NCBI GenBank assembly: GCA_021158375.1
Contig: JAGGUS010000046.1
Span: forward strand, 1-5,260
From: Thermoprotei archaeon
GTDB lineage: Archaea > Thermoproteota > Thermoprotei > QMSL01 > B3-G16
DNA length: 5,260 nt
Direction: 5' to 3'
Within the stretch, counting starts at the first letter, position 1. Every line of letters starts with the position of its first letter. The notes beneath the pieces were generated by a model that ran no database searches, was not told the DNA's origin, and saw nothing but the letters and a program-made list of their open reading frames with translations. This document shows, in pieces, positions 1-4,765 of the stretch. The position numbers and the translations under genes are program-made.

Positions 1-1
1 C

Positions 2-709
2 AAGAGCATTAGCAGATTTAAGCCCATAATAAACGAAGAGAAATGCACTTTATGTGGTAAATGCACTATTTCATGTCCTGTGCACGCACTTGTTCTCATC
101 CCAACGAAGAATAAACTGCTTTACATATCTTCATTATGTGAAGGTTGCGCTATATGTTATTATGTATGCCCTGAAAAAGCAATTGTTGAAGGTAGTGAGG
201 AAATAGGTTACATCCTTGAAGGCATCATGAACTATCTATCTTTAGTCGTTGGAGAGTTAAAAGTAGGACAGAGGGCTTCAATAAAGGTAATGATAGAGAC
301 ATTATTGTATTCCATGGAAGTCGCTAAAAAGAATGGATATGCGTATGTAGTGATAGACACCCCGCCTGGTACGTCAAGCGGCATACATAGGGCATTAAGC
401 TTATCTGATAAAATAATCCTCGTCACAGAACCTACAACCCTTGGAATTTACGACTTAAAAAGAATGATGAAATTAATCGAGACCCTTGATGATAAGGATA
501 TCCTCCTAGTAATAAACAAATATGGAATTGAAGGCGGCGCTTATGAAGAACTCGACTCCTTTCTGAAAGAACATAAGCTAAATAATGTTGTGTATATACC
601 GTATAGTGCTGAAATTCCTAGATATTATGTTAAGGGCAAAATAGTAGTCAAGGAATATGGTAGCGCCTTAATGAAAGTCTTCGAAAAAATACTACATTTC
701 GTCTATTAG
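2..709 (+). CDS. MinD-superfamily P-loop ATPase with inserted ferredoxin domain (COG1149 type), 5'-truncated by the window
   Basis: The reading frame is already open at base 2, so the gene begins before the window; the GTG at 80 lies inside the first iron-sulfur motif and is not the start. The visible 235 residues begin with a two-cluster ferredoxin insert: Cys at fragment residues 15, 18, 21 and 25 (CxxCxxCxxxCP), then 46, 49, 52 and 56 in the same spacing. The ATPase fold then resumes, with VVIDTPPGTS at about 116-125 (the Walker B/switch region of MinD/Mrp/NifH proteins), an IILVTEPTTLGIYDLKR strand-helix, and an INKYG base-recognition-type motif. The N-terminal deviant Walker A lies outside the window. 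Members of this family are cytoplasmic and are thought to act in iron-sulfur assembly or electron transfer, often as adjacent paralogue pairs, but the exact role is unsettled. Many relatives have a GPPGIGCP-type loop where this protein has TPPGTSSG, so a cysteine common there is absent. Family assignment is firm; function is not. Confidence 0.88.
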   Translation, partial: KSISRFKPIINEEKCTLCGKCTISCPVHALVLIPTKNKLLYISSLCEGCAICYYVCPEKAIVEGSEEIGYILEGIMNYLSLVVGELKVGQRASIKVMIETLLYSMEVAKKNGYAYVVIDTPPGTSSGIHRALSLSDKIILVTEPTTLGIYDLKRMMKLIETLDDKDILLVINKYGIEGGAYEELDSFLKEHKLNNVVYIPYSAEIPRYYVKGKIVVKEYGSALMKVFEKILHFVY

Positions 710-846
710 TGAGAGATCAGATCTTAAATAAACAACTAATTATGCTAGATACTCTACCGAGTCTTAATGACTACAATAGCTATTAACTTCAATCTCGATT
801 AAAAGGATACGCATTATGCTTAACGCTTATTAACTCAAGCTGAGAA

Positions 847-854
847 CTTTAAAG
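847..854 (+). promoter_or_regulatory. Probable TATA box for the guide RNA
   Basis: CTTTAAAG is preceded by the purine-rich GAGAA, which could serve as a BRE. Archaeal transcription starts about 24-27 bp downstream of the TATA centre, which predicts a start near 873-877, right at the first box of the candidate RNA. A second TATA-like run, CTTATTAA at 827-834, would instead start a transcript near 856 that needs 5' trimming. Confidence 0.45.
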
Positions 855-873
855 TGAATACTATCCATAAGAG

Positions 874-930
874 ATGAAGAAGGGCGCGAGCTCTGACTCA
901 TCATAATGATGAGTATTCCTTCTGTTCTGA
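874..930 (+). ncRNA. Candidate C/D box 2'-O-methylation guide sRNA
   Basis: Four boxes occur in the right order within 57 nt, the usual size for archaeal C/D sRNAs. Box C is ATGAAGA at 874-880 (one change from RTGATGA that keeps the tandem GA and would pair A with U in the kink-turn). Box D' is CTGA at 893-896, box C' is ATGATGA at 906-912 (perfect), and box D is CTGA at 927-930. The first guide region is 12 nt (881-892), the typical spacing; the second is 14 nt (913-926). By the D-plus-five rule the predicted targets are C within 5'-AGCUCGCGCC and G within 5'-AACAGAAGGAA; I could not match either to rRNA or tRNA from memory. Against the call: box C is imperfect, the D'-C' spacer is long (9 nt), and C' is self-complementary to that spacer. 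An alternative box C is GAGATGA at 871-877. Such RNAs act with L7Ae, Nop5 and fibrillarin. Confidence 0.52.
896..914. repeat. Perfect 9-bp inverted repeat with a one-base centre
   Basis: ACTCATCAT (896-904) and ATGATGAGT (906-914) are exact reverse complements around A905. As RNA this would fold as a 7-bp stem with a 5-nt loop. It covers the whole C' box and the last base of D' of the candidate guide RNA, so it either competes with the C'/D' kink-turn or shows that the locus works as a hairpin or a protein-binding palindrome. Confidence 0.7.
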
Positions 931-1005
931 TCTCGACTTAGTTAATTAGAAAAGGACTTTCCATTTTCTCTTACAATCATAACAACACATATGCATTGCA
1001 TTACG

Positions 1006-1013
1006 CTTATATT
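1006..1013 (+). promoter_or_regulatory. TATA box for the cyclophilin-like gene
   Basis: CTTATATT is centred about 26-27 bp before 1036, so the predicted transcript starts at or just before the GTG at 1037. The mRNA would be leaderless or nearly so, which is common for first genes of archaeal operons. Confidence 0.5.
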
Positions 1014-1035
1014 CACCCTTATTAAGGTAGTTATC

Positions 1036-1041
1036 GGTGAT
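1036..1041 (+). promoter_or_regulatory. Possible ribosome binding site that bears on the start choice
   Basis: GGTGAT matches the anti-Shine-Dalgarno end of archaeal 16S rRNA and sits 4 nt before a GTG at 1046. It would support a start three codons downstream of 1037, but it overlaps the upstream GTG and lies at the predicted 5' end of the transcript. Confidence 0.4.
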
Positions 1042-1444
1042 TGAAGTGAAAGCTAAGATTAGGTTCATAACTGAAGCAACAGGTCCTGTTGAGGCTGAAA
1101 TTTCTGATGAACATAGTCCTAAGACGTTTAAAGCTCTCATCGAAGCATTGCCCTTTGAATCTACTGCTTATAGGTGGGGTGATGAAGTGTATTTCGAAAC
1201 GCCCATAGAGGTTCCTGAAGAGAATGCTCAAGAAACTGTAGATAAGGGGACCGTCGCCTATTGGCCTCCTGGGAATAGTTTATGTATATTCTGGGGCCCA
1301 ACTCCTGCAAGTAGATCTCCTGAAGAAATAAGGCCTGCGAGTCCCGTAAACATATTAGGTAAAATAATAGGGGATCCTTCAGTATTCTCTAAGGTTAAGA
1401 GCGGTGATAAGATAAAGGTAGAGTTAATAGATCGAGGCGAATAG
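1037..1444 (+). CDS. Cyclophilin-like fold protein of the COG2164 / PF04126 family
   Basis: The 135-residue protein matches the small archaeal/Thermotoga cyclophilin-like family (TM1367 type) in length and pattern. It has an N-terminal strand pair (I8-E21), then SPKTFKALIEALPFES (27-42), the family's acidic strand WGDEVYFETP (47-56), and the signature GTVAYWPPGNSLCIFWGPTP at 71-90, followed by DKIKVELI near the C-terminus. The fold resembles the peptidyl-prolyl isomerase barrel, but activity has not to my knowledge been established for the family, so I do not call it an isomerase. It is presumably cytoplasmic, since no signal peptide is visible. The start is GTG at 1037 (leaderless, fits the TATA box) or GTG at 1046 (preceded by GGTGAT); an in-frame TAG at 1028 excludes anything further upstream. 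It is followed after 6 bp by a membrane protein gene, suggesting co-transcription. Confidence 0.85.
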   Translation: MIEVKAKIRFITEATGPVEAEISDEHSPKTFKALIEALPFESTAYRWGDEVYFETPIEVPEENAQETVDKGTVAYWPPGNSLCIFWGPTPASRSPEEIRPASPVNILGKIIGDPSVFSKVKSGDKIKVELIDRGE

Positions 1445-1450
1445 AACTTC

Positions 1451-1801
1451 ATGAAGCTCAAGGATGACATACTAGTGATTCTATTTGCTTTCTTAACTCT
1501 TATTTTATTTAAGTTCTCATGGCTCGTTCCCTTGGCTATTTCTTTAATTCTAGGAATCATTCTAGATGGTGGGATCAAGCGCGCTGTCATAGTGGGTCTC
1601 AAGCTGAGTTTCTTTATAATTATTTTCTTATTCCTTATTACAATATGTTCTAAGCTTATTACATCCTTAGTTTTAACATCTATTTTCCCGTATTTAATAA
1701 TGCTTCTTACAATTCCTTTTTTAGTTCTCTTACCTAAGCTTCTTCTCCTATCCCTCCTCTGTATTGTTGGTTGTATAATAGGTTCATGTTTAGTAACATA
1801 A
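1451..1801 (+). CDS. Small polytopic membrane protein of unknown function
   Basis: The 116-residue product is almost entirely hydrophobic, with about four to five membrane segments (roughly 7-20, 22-38, 46-66, 69-94 and 97-115) separated by short charged turns such as K21, DGGIKR (39-44), K51, K68 and K96. Loops are minimal, so it resembles a compact integral membrane protein rather than an enzyme. It contains cysteines in the last helix (C104, C108, C113) and no motif I recognise. It starts 6 bp after the cyclophilin-like gene; a weak GAGG at 1434-1437 is rather far for a ribosome binding site, so translation may depend on coupling to the upstream gene. An opposite-strand frame of 193 residues covers the same DNA but looks like a mirror of this hydrophobic coding pattern. 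I take the plus strand as real on grounds of topology, spacing and direction. Confidence 0.62.
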   Translation: MKLKDDILVILFAFLTLILFKFSWLVPLAISLILGIILDGGIKRAVIVGLKLSFFIIIFLFLITICSKLITSLVLTSIFPYLIMLLTIPFLVLLPKLLLLSLLCIVGCIIGSCLVT

Positions 1802-1807
1802 TCATTT

Positions 1808-1853
1808 CTTAAGTAACTTTTATTTTCCAACATATCCATTTTGTCTATTTTTA
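1808..1853 (+). terminator. T-rich transcription end after the membrane protein gene
   Basis: Several T-runs follow the stop codon (within 1818-1826, 1839-1842 and 1848-1852) with no stable hairpin. This matches archaeal termination, which relies on T-tracts rather than stem-loops. Confidence 0.4.
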
Positions 1854-1940
1854 TATTAATATATGATATTGTAAAGTATTCCTTGGACTTTTTATTACTA
1901 AATAGCGCATTAACCCTTCATATATCTGTTATACCTCTTT

Positions 1941-1972
1941 TTGTAAACACAAGCTTTATATATCATTTACCA
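1941..1972. promoter_or_regulatory. Inverted pair resembling a biotin-repressor (BirA) operator
   Basis: The left arm TTGTAAACA (1941-1949) agrees at 8 of 9 positions with the known BirA half-site TTGTAAACC. The right arm CATTTACCA (1964-1972) agrees at only 6 of 9 with GGTTTACAA. The spacer is 14 bp, near the usual range. The TATA box at 1955-1962 lies between the arms, where a repressor would block it. GTAAA/TTTAC pairs arise often by chance in AT-rich DNA, so this stays a hypothesis resting on the weak right arm and the nearby biotin carboxylase. Confidence 0.25.
1955..1962 (+). promoter_or_regulatory. Strong TATA box (TTTATATA)
   Basis: TTTATATA is an exact match to the archaeal TATA consensus, preceded by AAGC as a possible BRE. 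It predicts a transcription start near 1984, at the CGGGG arm of the hairpin. It could drive a short RNA ending in the T-tract at 2039-2043, or a distal start of the biotin carboxylase operon with a leader of about 135 nt. Confidence 0.5.
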
Positions 1973-1973
1973 C

Positions 1974-2010
1974 AGTAACTTATACGGGGATTAGTTGCCC
2001 CGATATTACT
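1974..2010 (+). repeat. Bulged hairpin between two TTACCAC direct repeats
   Basis: AGTAA (1974-1978), TAT (1981-1983) and CGGGG (1985-1989) pair with CCCCG (1998-2002), ATA (2003-2005) and TTACT (2006-2010). This gives 13 base pairs, with unpaired bases only on the 5' side (CT at 1979-1980, A at 1984) and an 8-nt loop. The copies of TTACCAC at 1967-1973 and 2010-2016 frame it, 43 bp apart. No T-run follows directly, so it is not a bacterial-type terminator. It could be an RNA leader structure, a protein-binding dyad or the trace of a small insertion. Confidence 0.5.
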
Positions 2011-2038
2011 TACCACTAAAGAAAGGTCCTCCGTAGTC

Positions 2039-2043
2039 TTTTT
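2039..2043 (+). terminator. T-tract that could end a short upstream transcript
   Basis: Five T residues, followed by CG and three more T, lie before the proximal promoter of the next operon. In archaea such a run can stop transcription, so a transcript from the TATA box at 1955-1962 could end here at about 60 nt. Confidence 0.3.
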
Positions 2044-2077
2044 CGTTTAATGAGATAGGAATAACAAAGCAAGAAAG

Positions 2078-2087
2078 TTTATTTAAT
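2078..2087 (+). promoter_or_regulatory. Proximal promoter (TATA box) of the biotin carboxylase operon
   Basis: TTTATTTAAT is centred about 26 bp before 2108, giving a predicted leader of roughly 12 nt that still contains the GGAG ribosome binding site. Confidence 0.5.
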
Positions 2088-2109
2088 ATTCTTTGTCCTT
2101 ATTTTACCT

Positions 2110-2113
2110 GGAG
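2110..2113 (+). promoter_or_regulatory. Ribosome binding site of the biotin carboxylase gene
   Basis: GGAG lies 7 nt before the ATG at 2121 and fixes that start. Confidence 0.6.
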
Positions 2114-2120
2114 TTCGCTT

Positions 2121-3617
2121 ATGCCTCCTCTGCATCCGCCATTTAAGAAAGTGCTTATCGCAAATCGTGGTGAAATAGCCGTTAGAATCATTAGAACTTT
2201 AAGAAGGCTTGGAATCACTTCTATAGCTATATATTCTGATGTGGATAAAAATTCTCTCCATGTACTACTAGCTGATGAAGCGTATCGTGTAGGTCCTCCA
2301 GATCCTAAAATGAGTTATCTAAACATAGATAAAATAGTCGAAATAGCAAAACAAAGCGGTGCTGAAGCAGTTCATCCTGGATATGGTTTTCTAGCTCAAA
2401 ACAAGGAATTCGCCGAAAGAGTTACCGAAGAGGATCTCATATTCATAGGACCGCCATCTCGTATACATGAACTCGTCAGTGACAAACTGGCGTTCAAGAA
2501 GTACTTGAGCGAAAACGGCATTCCTGTAGTTCCTGGTCCCCTCAAGAAGATAAGCTCTCTTGATGAAGCTCTCAATGAAGCAGAGCGCATCGGATATCCA
2601 GTAATATTAAAACCACGCTTCGGCGGAGGTGGTATTGGAATGTTCATTTGCCATAACGAAGATGAGATTAAACGCTTTTACAATATATCCTCTAAGCTAT
2701 CAGATACTGCTTTTGGAAAAGGCGATATCTACATGGAGAAGTACTATCCTAAAGCTAAACACATAGAGGTTCAGATACTTGCAGACAACCATAATAACGC
2801 TGTGCATTTATTCGAAAGGGAATGCTCCATACAGAGACGTTTTCAAAAAGTGCTTGAAGAAGCACCATCACCTGCTATTAACGATGAAGTAAGGGAGCGA
2901 TTAACGTATACTGCTTTGAAAATAGTAAGGCTTGTAAACTACGTTAACGCTGGTACAGTAGAGTTTATCTATATACCTTATGAGGAGAAGTTCTACTTTA
3001 TTGAACTAAACGCTAGAATTCAAGTAGAACATCCGGTGACAGAAGAGATCACTGGAGTAGACATAGTTAAGGAACAAATCCACATTGCTGCAGGAGAGAG
3101 ACTGTCCATTTCACAGAATGAAGTTATGGCAAGAGGTCATGCAATCGAAGCTCGCATATATGCTGAGGATCCAAAAACTTTAAATCCATGTCCAGGGATC
3201 GTTAACGCCTATCTACCACCAAGCGGACCTGGTATTCGTGTCGATTCATACCTATATCCTGGTGTTGAAGTACCCTCCTTTTATGACCCACTAATAGCAA
3301 AGGTCATTGCCTGGGGCAACAATAGAAATGAGGCAATAGATAGGCTAAAAGTTGCCTTGACTGAGTTCTATGTAGATGGGATAACTACTAATGTATTACT
3401 TCACCTCTCAGTACTAAGTAATCCTCTATTCCTTAATGGCACCTATAATACGCGAACTCTTGAAGAAAATATACTGCCGAACCTACCTCAAGAAGTTTCA
3501 AGATTACGTTTACCTTTAAAAGGTAGAAGTATGCCCAAAGATATTTCAAGCCATTTGATTCCGGTCGTAAGTGCATGGAAGTTATCAGCAAGATTGGATT
3601 CTCTTGAGGTGGACTGA
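2121..3617 (+). CDS. accC: Biotin carboxylase (acyl-CoA/pyruvate carboxylase biotin carboxylase subunit)
   Basis: This enzyme uses ATP and bicarbonate to carboxylate biotin on a carrier protein. The order of motifs is complete: KVLIANRGEIAVRIIR (10-25), HPGYGFL (85-91), SDK (K122, equal to E. coli K116), the ATP-grasp lysine and glycine loop KPRFGGGGIGM (164-174), KHIEVQIL (H214), ERECSIQRR (232-240), E281, and the active-site run ELNARIQVEHPVTE (E295, N297, R299, Q301, V302, E303), then EARIYAEDP with R345. Numbering runs about 5-7 ahead of E. coli AccC. Substitutions worth noting are Phe at 241 where the family has RRHQK, Ile in the glycine loop, and A298 for the usual Thr. The 498 residues exceed bacterial AccC (about 450) by a C-terminal tail without an MKM biotinylation motif, so the carrier must be separate. 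AccC and archaeal pyruvate carboxylase subunit A cannot be told apart here. ATG 2121 is supported by GGAG. It is the first gene of a three-gene operon. Confidence 0.93.
   Translation: MPPLHPPFKKVLIANRGEIAVRIIRTLRRLGITSIAIYSDVDKNSLHVLLADEAYRVGPPDPKMSYLNIDKIVEIAKQSGAEAVHPGYGFLAQNKEFAERVTEEDLIFIGPPSRIHELVSDKLAFKKYLSENGIPVVPGPLKKISSLDEALNEAERIGYPVILKPRFGGGGIGMFICHNEDEIKRFYNISSKLSDTAFGKGDIYMEKYYPKAKHIEVQILADNHNNAVHLFERECSIQRRFQKVLEEAPSPAINDEVRERLTYTALKIVRLVNYVNAGTVEFIYIPYEEKFYFIELNARIQVEHPVTEEITGVDIVKEQIHIAAGERLSISQNEVMARGHAIEARIYAEDPKTLNPCPGIVNAYLPPSGPGIRVDSYLYPGVEVPSFYDPLIAKVIAWGNNRNEAIDRLKVALTEFYVDGITTNVLLHLSVLSNPLFLNGTYNTRTLEENILPNLPQEVSRLRLPLKGRSMPKDISSHLIPVVSAWKLSARLDSLEVD
3606..3611 (+). 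promoter_or_regulatory. Ribosome binding site that supports the TTG start at 3620
   Basis: GAGGTG lies inside the last codons of the biotin carboxylase gene, 8 nt before TTG 3620. It is a strong match to the archaeal Shine-Dalgarno and justifies a TTG start only 2 bp after the upstream stop. Confidence 0.75.
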
Positions 3618-3619
3618 CA

Positions 3620-4765
3620 TTGCCAAGGATTTCTACAGTCCTAATTTTTACAATTTTACTATTATTGACTTCTTCGCTTAGGGCGATAGATGCAGAGGAG
3701 GCCCCTAAATCAGCTTATATACTAGTAGGCATTTATGGTGGAAAATACGTAAACGAGAAATCACTTTATATGATACTTAACTACTTACGGAATTCCATAA
3801 TTAGAATAGATAACATTACCTGGAGGATTAAAGTACGTATTATAAAGGAGTCCGATATTCTCCTAAAACAGGATACTGGTCTTCTATATGACGTAATAAT
3901 ACTTCCTGATGGAGATCTCTCTAAATACGCTTCCTCTCTTACAGTATTACGTAATGAAATAGTGAATGTCTTAAAGCATGGCGGTGGTTTTATTGGAATA
4001 GGTGCCGGAGCTTATATTGTCACTAAGGACATACTATACCCTGGAGCTAAGGAATTGAAATATACAGGTTGGAGCTTAATTGATGCCCGTACCTACGCTG
4101 TTACATATACTGGAAATATAACTTTAAGGCTAACTAAGTACGGTAACATTATATTCAACAAGACCACGACTATATTTAATAAGACTTCTGGTTACGTATT
4201 TGAATCGAAAGTTGCATTACCTTTAGCAATAGTTAATTCTGCCTCTAATGCATCTGGCAATGTATATCTAGTCATAGGATATCCCGCGGCATTAGCCTAT
4301 GAGAACGCAACATTTAGGGTAGTCCTTATCGGGTTCATTGATATTTCAAGAGATGAACTACTTCAAAGTGTTGCTTATGTCTCTGGTATAGTTAACGCGT
4401 CCTATCCTAGTTTTATTGGTATGTTCAACCAATTCCTTAATATATTATATGATGTGCCGTTCGCTATACCTTCAAGCTCATTAAAGAAGATAAAAAGCTA
4501 TTTAAACGAGGCAATATCCAATGCTAATAGCAATATATACTATGCACTCTACTTATTCTATTGTGCTAAAGATATATTCCGAGAACACTATCTCCAATGG
4601 CTATCCTATAGGGAGAAGATTTATTTAATTAAGCATATTGCTTCTCTATCCTTAATCATAATAGGTATAATGTCTTCATTTTTAGCACTCTACATATATG
4701 TCTCCAAAAAGAAACATCTAAAAGGGGGAACTCTAAAAGATTCACAGAATTACTATGTTCAGTAA
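3620..4765 (+). CDS. Secreted, membrane-anchored protein with a degenerate GATase1/BPL_N-like domain
   Basis: The 381-residue protein has an N-terminal signal sequence (Arg3, hydrophobic core about 7-20, possible cleavage near A25), an external part, and one C-terminal membrane helix (about 340-362) followed by KKKH and a short cytoplasmic tail. Seven N-x-S/T sequons (N65, N166, N180, N187, N210, N229, N259) fit an exposed glycosylated protein. The region from 32 to about 242 looks like a class I glutamine-amidotransferase fold of the BPL_N type (the N-terminal domain of eukaryotic biotin-protein ligase): SAYILVGIYGG, YDVIILPDGD (90-99), and the nucleophile elbow GGGFIGIGAGAY (121-132). The elbow cysteine (GxCAG) is Gly128, so amidotransferase or peptidase chemistry is not expected; a ligand-binding role is my inference. 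Residues 280-335 are helical and may form a stalk. It lies 2 bp after accC and overlaps the next gene by 11 bp, so co-expression is likely. The domain match is from motif memory only. Confidence 0.62.
   Translation: MPRISTVLIFTILLLLTSSLRAIDAEEAPKSAYILVGIYGGKYVNEKSLYMILNYLRNSIIRIDNITWRIKVRIIKESDILLKQDTGLLYDVIILPDGDLSKYASSLTVLRNEIVNVLKHGGGFIGIGAGAYIVTKDILYPGAKELKYTGWSLIDARTYAVTYTGNITLRLTKYGNIIFNKTTTIFNKTSGYVFESKVALPLAIVNSASNASGNVYLVIGYPAALAYENATFRVVLIGFIDISRDELLQSVAYVSGIVNASYPSFIGMFNQFLNILYDVPFAIPSSSLKKIKSYLNEAISNANSNIYYALYLFYCAKDIFREHYLQWLSYREKIYLIKHIASLSLIIIGIMSSFLALYIYVSKKKHLKGGTLKDSQNYYVQ

Larger units (their letters stand above)
710..1036. other. Gene-free stretch between the ATPase and the cyclophilin-like gene
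   Basis: No convincing protein gene lies here on either strand. The 5' half (710-840) is AT-rich with only short inverted repeats, for example AGATC-A-GATCT at 714-724, and nothing I can name. The 3' half holds a candidate C/D box guide RNA with a TATA box in front of it, a T-rich run after it (about 956-972), and the TATA box of the next gene (1006-1013). Confidence 0.6.
1802..2120. other. Gene-free stretch upstream of the biotin carboxylase operon
   Basis: No protein gene is supported on either strand. In order the region holds T-rich terminator-like sequence, a very AT-rich segment (1848-1870), a GTAAA/TTTAC inverted pair framing a strong TATA box (1941-1972), a bulged hairpin (1974-2010) framed by TTACCAC direct repeats, a T-tract at 2039-2043, and the proximal promoter and ribosome binding site of the downstream operon. 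A short transcript from about 1984 to 2043 is possible but matches no RNA family I recognise. Confidence 0.6.

Noticed and set aside
80..709. GTG at 80 as the start of the ATPase gene
   Set aside because: The frame continues upstream to base 2 and the four cysteines of the first 4Fe-4S motif are encoded before position 80, so the gene is truncated by the window edge.
946..1231. Two minus-strand frames of 64 and 66 residues over the start of the cyclophilin-like gene
   Set aside because: They overlap each other and the supported plus-strand gene, and show no recognisable motif.
1258..1839. A 193-residue minus-strand open frame opposite the cyclophilin-like and membrane protein genes
   Set aside because: Its product is a lysine/arginine/isoleucine-rich mirror of the hydrophobic plus-strand coding, with no domain. 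It covers the 3' end of the well-supported cyclophilin-like gene and has no promoter or ribosome binding site I could see.
1985..2002. CGGGG/CCCCG hairpin as a bacterial-type intrinsic terminator
   Set aside because: No T-run follows the stem directly; the nearest lies 37 bp downstream, and archaea do not need such hairpins to terminate.
1974..2043. H/ACA guide RNA in the second gene-free stretch
   Set aside because: There is no ACA box at the 3' end, no kink-turn GA pairs, and the internal bulges are too small for a pseudouridylation pocket.
2396..2647. An 83-residue minus-strand frame within the biotin carboxylase gene
   Set aside because: It lies opposite conserved biotin carboxylase motifs, and its PPPPK stretch is the antisense of the glycine loop.
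3480..3617. Fused biotin carrier domain at the C-terminus of the biotin carboxylase
   Set aside because: The roughly 45-residue tail is too short for a carrier domain and has no MKM-type biotinylation motif.
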